Part shown: piece after piece, positions 50,620 to 59,620 of the stretch | Numbering within the stretch: position 1 is the stretch's first letter | Layout: every line of letters begins with the position of its first letter | Source of the DNA: JABSSA01 sp039960995 | GTDB taxonomy: Bacteria; Pseudomonadota; Alphaproteobacteria; Rhodobacterales; Rhodobacteraceae | NCBI GenBank assembly: GCA_039960995.1 | Contig: JBDVKF010000085.1 | Coordinates: 1 to 64,000, forward strand | Length of the DNA: 64,000 nt | Direction: 5' to 3' | Notes under the pieces: model-generated | What the model saw: only the letters and a program-made list of their open reading frames with translations | Told to the model about the DNA's origin: nothing | Database searches by the model: none | Translations under genes and position numbers: made by a program

Positions 50620-51795
50620 TTACGCGGCTATTGCCCTTGCTGCGGCCACGCCAGATGCCCATGCCCATTGAAAGTTATACCCTCCAAGCCATCCGGTAAC
50701 GTCCACGCATTCCCCTATGAAATACAGTCCGGGAACGGCTTTAGCCTCCATAGTCTGGGCGTTCAGATCTTCGGTCGAAACCCCACCAATTGTGACTTCT
50801 GCGGTGCGATACCCTTCGGTGCCTTGAGGTGTCAGTTGCCAATCGGTTAAGGCCGAAATGATGGATTGAATGCGCTTGTCGGACAGATCGCCAACGCGCC
50901 CTCCAATACCCATGTCTTTTGCAATGTGATCGATCAGCCGTGATGGCAGCAGATCGCCCAGAACCGTGGTGATTTGTTTTTTGCCTTGGCTTTGGCGCTG
51001 TGTTTTGAACCACTCTGTCAAATCTTGGTCCGGGATCAAGTTGATCCGCACAGCCTCACCTTCGTGCCAATAAGACGACACTTGAAGAATAGCGGGGCCA
51101 GACAATCCGCGATGTGTGAACAAAACGGCTTCGTCAAACTGTCCCGTGCCTGCCGTGACCTGCGCCGGGGTTGAGACACCGGAGATGGGCGCAAATCGTT
51201 TGTCCGTAAACGTAAAAGGCACAAGGGCAGGGCGTGTCGTCGTGACATGCAATCCAAATTGATGCGCAATGTCGTAGGCAAAGCCGGTCGCAGCCATCTT
51301 GGGGATCGATTTCCCACCTGTGGCGACCACAACATTGCGCGCATCAATCGTGTCATTGCGCGCGCCAGACAGTCGAACCTTGAACCCACCGCCAGCCTTG
51401 GCCTCAATGCTATCGACGCCAGTGTTTAACGCCAATTGAGCACCCGCAATCTGCATCATGTTCCGCAACATCTCGATGATCTCCTTGGCGGATGTGTCGC
51501 AAAACAACTGCCCCAGTGTTTTTTCATGCCACGCGATGCCGTGTTGTTGGATCAGTTCGATGAAATCCCATTGCGTGTAACGGGCGAGGGCGGATTTGGC
51601 GAAATGTGTGTTCTCGCTTAGGAAGGCATCAGGTGTGCAATGCAAATTCGTAAAATTGCACCGCCCGCCGCCCGAGATACGAATTTTTTCGCCCGGAGCT
51701 TTGGCATGATCAACGATCATGACGCCTGAACCTGCATGCGAGGCGCACATCATGCCTGCGGCACCTGCACCGATGATCAAAGTCTCGATTTCCAT
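50620..51795 (-). CDS. FAD-dependent oxidoreductase of the HI0933/YhiN family
   Basis: 391 residues. N-terminal dinucleotide fold IETLIIGAGAAGMMCASHAG, then KIRISGGGRCNFTN, VVATGGKSIPKMAATGFAYDIA, TVGGVSTEDLNAQTMEAK-type ending (here VTIGGVSTEDLNAQTMEAKAVPG) and GLYFIGECVDVTGWLGGYNFQWA. These features are typical of the HI0933 flavoprotein family; the substrate is unknown. It lies on the minus strand inside the dcw cluster and splits it into two transcription units. Confidence 0.9.
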   Translation of the reverse strand: MEIETLIIGAGAAGMMCASHAGSGVMIVDHAKAPGEKIRISGGGRCNFTNLHCTPDAFLSENTHFAKSALARYTQWDFIELIQQHGIAWHEKTLGQLFCDTSAKEIIEMLRNMMQIAGAQLALNTGVDSIEAKAGGGFKVRLSGARNDTIDARNVVVATGGKSIPKMAATGFAYDIAHQFGLHVTTTRPALVPFTFTDKRFAPISGVSTPAQVTAGTGQFDEAVLFTHRGLSGPAILQVSSYWHEGEAVRINLIPDQDLTEWFKTQRQSQGKKQITTVLGDLLPSRLIDHIAKDMGIGGRVGDLSDKRIQSIISALTDWQLTPQGTEGYRTAEVTIGGVSTEDLNAQTMEAKAVPGLYFIGECVDVTGWLGGYNFQWAWASGVAAARAIAA

Positions 51796-52059
51796 TTGGT
51801 TGTCTGACCCGAACCGAGTGCGACACGCAAGCCCTGTCTGCCATCCAGGACGCCTTACTTGAAGGCTGGCAACATATGATGCGTCTGACGTGGTGGTTTA
51901 TGGGTGACCATTTTGTCCAATAATGGGAGCAAAACCCAAGATTATGCCACTCGTGAAAACAGTGCCAAATCCACTGGAAAAGTAATGCAATAAAGGGTAT
52001 GGTTGTTTTGCGAGACCTCGAAAAGGGGCGAGTGCAGAGGCAGACTTAGGCGGTTTGAC

Positions 52060-53229
52060 GTGACAGAAATGGTATATGGTGCGGTCCCACATGCGGATCG
52101 CGAACCGGTGTTGCCGAAATGGTGGCGGACGGTGGACAAGTGGTCGTTAGGCTCAGTCTTGATGCTTTGCGCCGTTGGTTTGTTGCTTGGGTTGGCCGCG
52201 TCGGTCCCATTGGCGGAAAAGAATAATTTCGCGCCTTTTCATTACGTTACACGCCAAGCTTTCTTTGGTGGATTGGCGATGGTGGCGATGATCGTGACGT
52301 CGATGATGTCGCCGAACTTGGTGCGACGTCTCGCTGTTCTTGGTTTCTTATTCGCGTTTGTCGCAGTGGCGTTTTTGCCAATCTTTGGCACTGATTTCGG
52401 CAAGGGTGCGACGCGCTGGTATTCGCTTGGGTTTGGCAGCTTTCAACCCTCCGAATTCTTAAAGCCGGGGTTCATCGTAGCCAGTGCGTGGTTGATGGCA
52501 GCCAGTCAAGAATTGAACGGTCCGCCGGGTAAGACGTGGTCTTTTGCAATCTGCACATCGATCGTATTGATGCTGGCCCTGCAACCAGACTTTGGGCAAG
52601 CGTGCTTGGTCTTGTTCGGTTGGGGTGTGATGTATTTTGTCGCCGGCGCGCCAATGTTGGTGTTGGTCGCATTGATCGGTTTGGTGATTGTGGGCGGCAC
52701 GTTAGCTTATGCAAATTCCGAACACTTTGCGCGCCGCATTGACGGTTTTTTGTCCACAGATGTCGATCCAACGACGCAGCTGGGATATGCGACAAATGCG
52801 ATCCGCGAAGGCGGTTTGTTTGGTGTCGGGGTCGGTGAAGGTCAGGTGAAATGGAGCCTTCCGGACGCGCATACGGATTTCATCATTGCGGTTGCTGCCG
52901 AAGAATACGGCCTGGTCTTGGTGCTGTTCATTATCGCCCTATACGTCACTCTGGTGGTACGCAGCCTGCTGCGTTTGGTGAAAGAACGTGACCCCTTTAT
53001 CCGCCTTGCCGGCACAGGCTTGGTCGCGATTTTTGGCGTGCAGGCGATGATCAATATGGGTGTCGCTGTGCGCTTGCTTCCGGCAAAAGGTATGACGTTG
53101 CCGTTTGTCAGTTATGGCGGCTCTTCCGTCATTGCATCAGGAATTGCGGTGGGGATGTTGCTGGCGTTCACACGATCGCGTCCGCAAGGCGAATTGTCTG
53201 AGCTTTTAGGCCGCGGGCGGCGAGGATAA
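52060..53229 (+). CDS. ftsW: Septal peptidoglycan glycosyltransferase FtsW
   Basis: 389 residues from GTG at 52060 (VTEMVYGAVPHADREPVLPKWWRTVDKW), the N-terminus shared by Rhodobacteraceae FtsW; AGGCGG lies upstream. SEDS fold with about ten helices; RWYSLGFGSFQPSEFLKPG, DAHTDFIIAVAAEEYG and LPAKGMTLPFVSYGGSS are the conserved signatures. It polymerises lipid II at the septum with FtsI. First gene of the second dcw transcription unit; the promoter must lie in 51796-52059. Confidence 0.96.
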   Translation: MTEMVYGAVPHADREPVLPKWWRTVDKWSLGSVLMLCAVGLLLGLAASVPLAEKNNFAPFHYVTRQAFFGGLAMVAMIVTSMMSPNLVRRLAVLGFLFAFVAVAFLPIFGTDFGKGATRWYSLGFGSFQPSEFLKPGFIVASAWLMAASQELNGPPGKTWSFAICTSIVLMLALQPDFGQACLVLFGWGVMYFVAGAPMLVLVALIGLVIVGGTLAYANSEHFARRIDGFLSTDVDPTTQLGYATNAIREGGLFGVGVGEGQVKWSLPDAHTDFIIAVAAEEYGLVLVLFIIALYVTLVVRSLLRLVKERDPFIRLAGTGLVAIFGVQAMINMGVAVRLLPAKGMTLPFVSYGGSSVIASGIAVGMLLAFTRSRPQGELSELLGRGRRG

Positions 53230-53233
53230 CGAA

Positions 53234-54331
53234 ATGACCCATCCATTGCTTTGGATCGCAGCAGGAGGCACAGGGGGGCACATGTTCCCAGCCCAAGCGC
53301 TGACAGAAGCGATGTTGGCACGGGGTTGGCGGGTTAAGTTAACGACGGACGCGCGCGGCGCACGTTATGTCGGCGGGTTCCCTCAGAGCACTGAAATCGA
53401 GGAAATTCCGAGTGCCACGTTTGCGCGTGGTGGTGTGGTTAGCAAAATCCTTACGCCCTTCAAGATTTCAACAGGCGTGTTCAGTGCCGTGTTACGCATG
53501 CGCAAAGACAAGCCACAGGTTGTGATGGGGTTTGGGGGCTATCCCAGTATACCAGCCATGACGGCCGCGACGCTGTTAAAGAAACCCCGCATGATCCATG
53601 AACAAAACGGTGTTCTGGGCCGGGTGAATCGTTTGTTTGCGACGCGCGTTGATCATGTTGTTTGTGGCACTTGGCCGACCGATTTACCTGAGGGTGTCGA
53701 TGGCACCTATTCTGGAAACCCTGTGCGCGGGTCTATTTTGGATCGCGCCGGAGCATCCTATATCCAGCCGGGCGAATATCCGATGGAAATCCTGGTGATC
53801 GGAGGATCGCAAGGCGCGCGGATATTAAGCGACGTGGTTCCCGCCGCCATCGCGGGGTTGCGTGAAGACGTACGTCAATTTGTGCGGATCAGTCATCAGG
53901 CCCGCGGAGAAGACGAAACGCGTGTGCGTGAATATTATGACTCCAACGGCATCAATGCCGATGTGCAGCCCTTTTTCGACGATATTCCCAAGCGTATGAG
54001 CGAAGCGCAGTTGGTTATTTCCCGCTCTGGGGCATCATCCGTTGCAGATATCAGCGTTATCGGTCGCCCGTCCATCCTTGTGCCTTTTGCTGCCGCGACA
54101 GCAGATCATCAAACCGCAAATGCGCGCGGTCTGGTTGAGGCGGGTGCGGCGATTATGATCCCGGAAAGCCAACTAACCTCGGAAACGTTGCGGGACCAGA
54201 TTCATCTGGTGTTGGACAATCCCGGAGGAGCGTTGCAGATGGCAAATTCGGCCCTGTCCGTGGGGAAGCCGGACGCAACCGAAACGTTGGTGGCCCTTGT
54301 CGAAACACTTGCTAAGGAAATCGCATCATGA
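53234..54331 (+). CDS. murG: Undecaprenyl-PP-MurNAc-pentapeptide GlcNAc transferase MurG
   Basis: 365 residues of a GT-B fold: LWIAAGGTGGHMFPAQALTEAM, VVMGFGGYPSIPAMTAATLL, HEQNGVLGRVNRLFA, LVIGGSQGARILSDVVP and the UDP-binding IGRPSILVPFAAATADHQTANARGL. It converts lipid I to lipid II on the inner face of the membrane. It starts 4 nt after ftsW and overlaps murC by ATGA. Confidence 0.96.
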   Translation: MTHPLLWIAAGGTGGHMFPAQALTEAMLARGWRVKLTTDARGARYVGGFPQSTEIEEIPSATFARGGVVSKILTPFKISTGVFSAVLRMRKDKPQVVMGFGGYPSIPAMTAATLLKKPRMIHEQNGVLGRVNRLFATRVDHVVCGTWPTDLPEGVDGTYSGNPVRGSILDRAGASYIQPGEYPMEILVIGGSQGARILSDVVPAAIAGLREDVRQFVRISHQARGEDETRVREYYDSNGINADVQPFFDDIPKRMSEAQLVISRSGASSVADISVIGRPSILVPFAAATADHQTANARGLVEAGAAIMIPESQLTSETLRDQIHLVLDNPGGALQMANSALSVGKPDATETLVALVETLAKEIAS

Positions 54332-55734
54332 ACGCGGCAACCAAATTGCCTGGCGATGTCGGCCCTATTCATTTTGTCGGAATTGGTGGCATCGGCATGT
54401 CCGGGATCGCAGAAGTTTTGCTGAACCACGGATATGTGGTTCAGGGATCAGACCTGAAGCGGTCCAAGATAACGGATCGTTTGTCCGATCTGGGCGCGCA
54501 CGTCTTTGAAGGGCAAAACGCCAAAAACATAGAAAACGCCGAAGTGATTGTAATTTCTTCAGCGATTAAACCGGGAAATGTTGAACTTGATGCGGCACGC
54601 GCACGTGGCTTGCCGATCGTGCGCCGCGCCGAGATGTTGGCAGAATTGATGCGGTTGAAATCCAATGTTGCGGTGGCCGGCACGCATGGAAAAACCACGA
54701 CAACAACAATGGTCGCGACGTTACTGGACGCGGGGAATTTTGACCCCACCGTCATCAATGGTGGCATCATTCACGCCTATGGGTCAAACGCGCGCAAAGG
54801 CGAAGGCGAATGGATGGTCGTTGAAGCCGACGAAAGCGATGGCACGTTCAACCGTTTGCCCGCAACTGTCGCCATTGTCACAAATATCGACCCTGAGCAT
54901 ATGGAACATTGGAAGACCGAAGAAGCGCTGCATCAGGGGTTTTACGATTTTGTTTCGAACATCCCCTTTTACGGATTGGCCATCTGCTGCACGGACGATG
55001 CTGATGTTCAAACCCTGATCGGTAAGATCACGGATCGGCGCATTGTGACGTACGGCTTTAACGCGCAAGCAGATGTGCGTGCGATCAACCTCAGTTACAA
55101 AGCCGGGTCAGCTCATTTCGACGTCGCCCTTCAAAACGAAGACAAGGTTATTCAAGGGTGCACCTTGCCGATGCCAGGGGACCATAACGTTTCAAATGCG
55201 CTAAGTGCGGTCGCGGTTGCGCGCCATTTGGGTATGAAATCGGAAGAAATCCGCTCGGCCTTGGCGTCATTTGGCGGCGTTAACCGACGGTTTACACGCG
55301 TAGGCGAAGTAAATGGTGTGACGATCATTGATGACTATGGACATCACCCAACCGAAATCGCGGCCGTTCTAAAAGCCGCACGTCAAGCCACGGAAGGTCG
55401 TGTAATCGCTGTACACCAACCCCATCGTTATTCCCGCCTGTCTCACCACTTTGAAGATTTCTGCGGATGTTTCAACGAGGCCGATGTGGTTGGCATCGCG
55501 GACGTGTTTTCGGCTGGCGAGGACCCGATTGAAGGGGCAAGTCGGGATGATTTGGTCGCTGGATTAATTCGGCACGGTCATCGTCATGCCCGTGCAGTCA
55601 TCGACGAAGTAGATTTGGTGCGCCTTGTCGAAGAGCAGGGACGCCCCGGTGACATCGTGGTGTGTCTTGGGGCAGGGACGATCAGTGCATGGGCCAACAA
55701 TTTGCCTGCAAACCTGACGAAGGGGGCGGCATGA
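54328..55734 (+). CDS. murC: UDP-MurNAc:L-alanine ligase MurC
   Basis: 468 residues. IHFVGIGGIGMSGIAEVL, ATP loop VAGTHGKTTTTTMVATLL, then VVEADESDGTFNRLP, NIDPEHMEHW, PMPGDHNVSNALSAVAV, and DDYGHHPTEIAAVLKAAR with VHQPHRYSR. It adds the first residue (L-Ala) of the stem peptide. The stop overlaps the start of the next small gene by ATGA. Confidence 0.96.
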   Translation: MNAATKLPGDVGPIHFVGIGGIGMSGIAEVLLNHGYVVQGSDLKRSKITDRLSDLGAHVFEGQNAKNIENAEVIVISSAIKPGNVELDAARARGLPIVRRAEMLAELMRLKSNVAVAGTHGKTTTTTMVATLLDAGNFDPTVINGGIIHAYGSNARKGEGEWMVVEADESDGTFNRLPATVAIVTNIDPEHMEHWKTEEALHQGFYDFVSNIPFYGLAICCTDDADVQTLIGKITDRRIVTYGFNAQADVRAINLSYKAGSAHFDVALQNEDKVIQGCTLPMPGDHNVSNALSAVAVARHLGMKSEEIRSALASFGGVNRRFTRVGEVNGVTIIDDYGHHPTEIAAVLKAARQATEGRVIAVHQPHRYSRLSHHFEDFCGCFNEADVVGIADVFSAGEDPIEGASRDDLVAGLIRHGHRHARAVIDEVDLVRLVEEQGRPGDIVVCLGAGTISAWANNLPANLTKGAA

Positions 55735-56000
55735 CGCTTTTACTCGCCTCGTGCTTTTGGGTAATCGCCGCAACAATTGTTGCGCTGTTGCCGATGCGCC
55801 ACCAGTATATTCCGGGTGTTACGTTGCTGATTGCGGCACCTTTGCTAATCGTTTGGATTGGTATCGAAGTTGGATATTGGGCGGGTATTTTGGCGGCAGT
55901 TGGTTTCGTGTCCATGTTTAGAAACCCGCTCTGCTTTTTTTTGGCTAAAGCGCGTGGGGAAAATGTCGGGCTGCCTGAGCACAGGAGCAAAGAAATATGA
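55731..56000 (+). CDS. DUF2484 small membrane protein 1
   Basis: 89 residues with two or three hydrophobic segments (LLLASCFWVIAATIVALLP, PGVTLLIAAPLLIVWIGI, YWAGILAAVGFVSMF) and a short charged tail. DUF2484 proteins occur between murC and murB in the Rhodobacteraceae. Function unknown. Coupled by ATGA overlaps to murC before and to the second copy after it, so it is likely made with the wall enzymes. Confidence 0.85.
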   Translation: MTLLLASCFWVIAATIVALLPMRHQYIPGVTLLIAAPLLIVWIGIEVGYWAGILAAVGFVSMFRNPLCFFLAKARGENVGLPEHRSKEI

Positions 56001-56245
56001 GCCTTTCCTTGATATTAGCCTGTATTTGGGGTGTGACTGCAAACATTCTTGCAATGACACCTTCGAAAGATCATCACTGGAAAAACGCCTATGTTTTGAT
56101 CGCAGTGGGCATTCCAATTATTGGTCTTACGACGTGGCAACATGGTCCGTGGATCGGCCTGTTGATGATGGTCGCCGGAGCAAGCGTGCTGCGTTGGCCA
56201 GTCATCTATTTGGGCCGCTGGCTGCGCCGCATCACTAGCAAATGA
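55997..56245 (+). CDS. DUF2484 small membrane protein 2
   Basis: 82 residues with the DUF2484 pattern MSLSLILACIWGVTANILAM, then WKNAYVLIAVGIPIIGLTTW and GPWIGLLMMVAGASVLRWPVIYLGRWLRR. A diverged paralogue of the preceding gene with which it overlaps by 4 nt. Function unknown; membrane location near the cell-wall enzymes is inferred from position only. Confidence 0.85.
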   Translation: MSLSLILACIWGVTANILAMTPSKDHHWKNAYVLIAVGIPIIGLTTWQHGPWIGLLMMVAGASVLRWPVIYLGRWLRRITSK

Positions 56246-56508
56246 TACTCCTTCCTGTGATCACACTTGCCCTAATGGCTTGTTTTGGGTACGTTTTCGG
56301 TCGGAAGAGGCGGATTATCCTTGTCTTGGGTATTCTGCTGGCACTTGCTGCCGTGTTTCTTTTCTGTGCTCTGGCCCAAAAAGCTGGAGATGGGGTTGAC
56401 GGATTAGGTTACGCGATCGTTGCTTTCTTGATTTGCTTGCCGGGGGGGGCAGGTTTGTTGGGAGGCGCGTTGCTAGGCTGGCTAGTCCAGCGCAGAAGGA
56501 GTGGGTGA
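56242..56508 (+). CDS. Small membrane protein, unknown
   Basis: 88 residues, very hydrophobic: three helices (about 4-20, 26-45 and 56-80) and a basic tail QRRRSG. ATGA overlap with the DUF2484 gene before it. I do not recognise a family. Conservation between related genomes would decide whether it is a real gene. Confidence 0.6.
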   Translation: MILLPVITLALMACFGYVFGRKRRIILVLGILLALAAVFLFCALAQKAGDGVDGLGYAIVAFLICLPGGAGLLGGALLGWLVQRRRSG

Positions 56509-56781
56509 GTGATGGGCTTTCTGGGAGTTTACACGCTGTTTTGTGCCGTCGGCGCATTTTTCGTCATGCGGTCATTCGGGCGTGACCTTGATGGGTTCAG
56601 TCTCTTTTTCATCTGGATGATGGCCATGGTTGTGTCATTGATTTCCGCAATGCTGTGGACGCTTGTGCTTACGCCGGGCAGTTGGATGGTGTTGATCATG
56701 GTGCCGGCTCAATCATTGCCGCTTATGATTGGTGGTACAATTGGTGCAGTTGTTGGATCCAAGCAACGCGGACGCGATTGA
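56509..56781 (+). CDS. Small membrane protein, unknown
   Basis: 90 residues starting at a GTG directly after the previous stop, or at the ATG 3 nt later. Three hydrophobic segments: GFLGVYTLFCAVGAFFVM, FSLFFIWMMAMVVSLISAML and WMVLIMVPAQSLPLMIGGTIGAVVGS. Not recognised. The last gene of the small-membrane-protein block, 31 nt before murB. Confidence 0.6.
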   Translation: MMGFLGVYTLFCAVGAFFVMRSFGRDLDGFSLFFIWMMAMVVSLISAMLWTLVLTPGSWMVLIMVPAQSLPLMIGGTIGAVVGSKQRGRD

Positions 56782-56812
56782 CCTTTTGATCAGAACGCGG
56801 CAAGGCCCGCTT

Positions 56813-57736
56813 ATGTCTGAATTACCAACTCCGCGCGGTTCCCTTACGCCTAATCGCAATCTGTCTGATTTGACTTGGCTTCGCGTAGGCGGCCCAGCAG
56901 ATTGGCTTTTTCAACCTGCCGATTTGGACGACTTAAGCGATTTTCTGCGCGCATTGCCCCAAGATTTTGACGTGTTTCCGATGGGGGTTGGATCCAACCT
57001 TATTGTGCGCGATGGCGGGTTGCGGGCTGTGGTCATCCGGTTGGGGCGCGGTTTTAACGGTATTCAGGTCGACGGCCCTCGTGTTCACGCGGGTGCTGCG
57101 GCTTTGGATGCGCATGTGGCGCGTCGTGCGGCTGATGCTGGCGTTGATTTGACGTTTTTGCGCACCATTCCGGGGTCAATTGGGGGTGCGGTTCGTATGA
57201 ATGCGGGCTGTTACGGAAGCTACTTGTCGGATGTTCTTGTGTCTGCCAAGGCTGTTCTTCGAAATGGCGATATTGTGGAACTTGGCCCAGAAGAGCTGAA
57301 TTTTCAGTATAGACAGTCGTCATTGCCAGCGGGGGCTGTGCTGGTTGAGGCAGTGTTAGAGGGCCAACTGAACGACCCTAAAGCATTGATTGCGCGAATG
57401 GACGATCAATTGGCAAAGCGCGACGCGACACAGCCCACCAAAGATCGAAGCGCCGGGTCAACCTTCAGAAACCCGGCTGGTTTTAGCAGTACAGGGCAGG
57501 TCGATGATGTTCATGACCTGAAGGCTTGGAAAGTAATTGATGATGCTGGAATGCGCGGCGCAACTATGGGCGGCGCGCAAATGAGCAAGAAACATTCGAA
57601 CTTTTTGATCAATACCGGGCAGGCAACAGCAAAAGATCTCGAAGGTTTAGGCGAAGAAGTACGAAAAAAGGTTTACGCCGATTCAGGCATTACGCTAGAG
57701 TGGGAGATAATGCGTGTTGGGGAACCCAAAGAATAA
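56813..57736 (+). CDS. murB: UDP-N-acetylenolpyruvoylglucosamine reductase MurB
   Basis: 307 residues from the ATG of MSELPTPRGSLTPNRNLSDL; a longer frame from 56729 overlaps the preceding gene. FAD site VFPMGVGSNLIVRDGGLRAVVIRLG, then TIPGSIGGAVRMNAGCYG, YRQSSLPAGAV and the catalytic Ser in RSAGSTFRNPAG. It reduces UDP-GlcNAc-enolpyruvate to UDP-MurNAc. No murA in the window. Confidence 0.95.
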   Translation: MSELPTPRGSLTPNRNLSDLTWLRVGGPADWLFQPADLDDLSDFLRALPQDFDVFPMGVGSNLIVRDGGLRAVVIRLGRGFNGIQVDGPRVHAGAAALDAHVARRAADAGVDLTFLRTIPGSIGGAVRMNAGCYGSYLSDVLVSAKAVLRNGDIVELGPEELNFQYRQSSLPAGAVLVEAVLEGQLNDPKALIARMDDQLAKRDATQPTKDRSAGSTFRNPAGFSSTGQVDDVHDLKAWKVIDDAGMRGATMGGAQMSKKHSNFLINTGQATAKDLEGLGEEVRKKVYADSGITLEWEIMRVGEPKE

Positions 57737-57838
57737 CAACGGGCCCCAAGTCAAAACGCGCTGAGGCGGAAAACAAACAGGGCGATAAACGCTCTGATAC
57801 AACACAAACCCACCAAAGGGTTTGGAACACAGAGGCAC

Positions 57839-58762
57839 ATGGGCGGGCAGTCGAGCAGGACGTTCCCCAAAGTTGCGGTATTGATGGGCGGACCTTCGGC
57901 TGAACGCGAAGTGTCTTTGTCCACCGGGCATGCTTGCGCGACCGCACTTCGGGATGAAGGATATGACGTAATCGAGGTCGATGCCGACCGCGATCTTGAC
58001 GCGCGTCTGAAAGACATTTCCCCGGACGTGGTTTTGAATTGTCTCCATGGTCGATGGGGTGAAGACGGTTGTGTTCAGGGACTTCTGGAATGGTTGGGCA
58101 TTCCTTACTCGCATTCTGGTGTGTTGGCGTCGTCGCTGGCGATGGACAAACAACGCACAAAGGCCACCTATCGCGCCGCCGGATTGCCCGTCGTCGAAAG
58201 CATCATCGCATCAAAAGCTGATGTGAACGCCGGTCACGTGATGCAGCCGCCTTATGTTGTGAAACCGAACAACGAAGGGTCGTCTGTCGGTGTATATATC
58301 GTGCACGAGCCGGCCAATGGACCACCCTCTTTGGATGATGGCATGCCAGAGCAAGTCATGGTCGAAACCTTTGCCCCCGGACGAGAGTTGACAACAACAG
58401 TCGTCGGAGATCGCGCCTTGGGCGTGACAGATATTATCACGGATGGATGGTACGATTACCAAGCCAAGTACGAGACCGGTGGGTCGCGCCACGTCATCCC
58501 TGCAGATATCCCGGATGAGATAACGGCCTTGTGCCGTGACTATGCGTTGCGGGCGCATGTTGCTTTGGGATGCCGAGGCGTAAGCAGGACAGATTTTCGC
58601 TGGGACGAAAGCAAAGGCGCGGACGGTCTTGTGTTGCTTGAGACAAATACCCAGCCGGGCATGACGCCAACCTCTTTGACGCCTGAACAAGCCGCCGCCG
58701 AAGGAATGACCTTTGGCCAATTGTGCACATGGATGGTGGAGGATGCCTCATGCAATCGCTAA
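57839..58762 (+). CDS. ddl: D-alanine-D-alanine ligase
   Basis: 307 residues, ATP-grasp fold: KVAVLMGGPSAEREVSLSTG, LNCLHGRWGEDGCVQGLLEWLGIPYSHSGVLASSLAMDK, PYVVKPNNEGSSVGVYIV, and VLLETNTQPGMTPTSLTPEQA. It makes D-Ala-D-Ala for MurF. The start lies 102 nt after murB; the end overlaps the ftsQ start by 13 nt. Confidence 0.95.
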   Translation: MGGQSSRTFPKVAVLMGGPSAEREVSLSTGHACATALRDEGYDVIEVDADRDLDARLKDISPDVVLNCLHGRWGEDGCVQGLLEWLGIPYSHSGVLASSLAMDKQRTKATYRAAGLPVVESIIASKADVNAGHVMQPPYVVKPNNEGSSVGVYIVHEPANGPPSLDDGMPEQVMVETFAPGRELTTTVVGDRALGVTDIITDGWYDYQAKYETGGSRHVIPADIPDEITALCRDYALRAHVALGCRGVSRTDFRWDESKGADGLVLLETNTQPGMTPTSLTPEQAAAEGMTFGQLCTWMVEDASCNR

Positions 58763-59613
58763 AGCGCGATCCGGCCCCGTCACGTTGGGCTTGGCGTATC
58801 GAACGCTTGATGCTGACACCGGGTGTGCGATTGACGTTGCGCGCCGGTATTCCCTTTCTTGTGATGGTTGGTTTAGGGGCGTGGTACCTCAGTCAACCAG
58901 AGGTGCAAACACGCATTGCCGATGCCGTTGCAGAAACCCGTGCCAGCATCGAAGAACGCCCCGAGTTCATGGTCAACCTTATGGCCATTGATGGTGTTGC
59001 GGGCGACGTAGATCAGGCCATTCGCGCCGAGCTGCCGATTGATTTCCCTGTGTCTTCGTTTGATCTGAATCTCGAAGACATGCGGGCAAAAATCTCTGGG
59101 ATGGATCCGGTTAAATCTGTGTCTGTTCGGATCAGATCTGGTGGTATTCTTCAGATTGATGTCACGCCGCGTGTTCCTGTTGTTATTTGGCGCACAAATG
59201 GCGGCCTGCATTTATTGGACGGTCAGGGCCATCCGGTGTCGCCTGTTGTACAACGGGCGGAGCGTTCGGATTTACCGTTGATCGCCGGACAGGGCGCTGA
59301 CCTGCATGTCAGGGAGGCCATGACCCTTGTCGATGCAGCCGCTCCTTTGGGGGACCGTTTGCGGGGACTTCAAAGGGTTGGTGAACGTCGCTGGGATCTG
59401 GTGTTGGACCGAAATCAACGCATATTACTGCCCGCCGAAAACCCGGTCGCAGCTCTCGAGCGCATGATCGCGCTGGATTCCGCAAGCGATGTTCTGGCGC
59501 GCGATATCTCGCGCGTCGACCTTCGCCTAACCGCCCGCCCCACAATTCGCATGCAAGCGCGCGCTACCGAAGAACGCTTGCGTATCCATAAGCTAAATTT
59601 GCAATCCGAGTAG
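58750..59613 (+). CDS. ftsQ: Cell division protein FtsQ
   Basis: 287 residues starting MQSLKRDPAPSRWAWRIERLM, inside the end of ddl. One membrane helix (about 37-53), then a POTRA domain (about 75-150; VNLMAIDGVAGDVDQAIRAELP), and the FtsQ beta domain (VTPRVPVVIWRTNGGLHLLDGQGHPV, LVLDRNQRILLP). It bridges FtsLB and other divisome parts in the periplasm. Confidence 0.93.
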   Translation: MQSLKRDPAPSRWAWRIERLMLTPGVRLTLRAGIPFLVMVGLGAWYLSQPEVQTRIADAVAETRASIEERPEFMVNLMAIDGVAGDVDQAIRAELPIDFPVSSFDLNLEDMRAKISGMDPVKSVSVRIRSGGILQIDVTPRVPVVIWRTNGGLHLLDGQGHPVSPVVQRAERSDLPLIAGQGADLHVREAMTLVDAAAPLGDRLRGLQRVGERRWDLVLDRNQRILLPAENPVAALERMIALDSASDVLARDISRVDLRLTARPTIRMQARATEERLRIHKLNLQSE

Positions 59614-59620
59614 TTTGACG

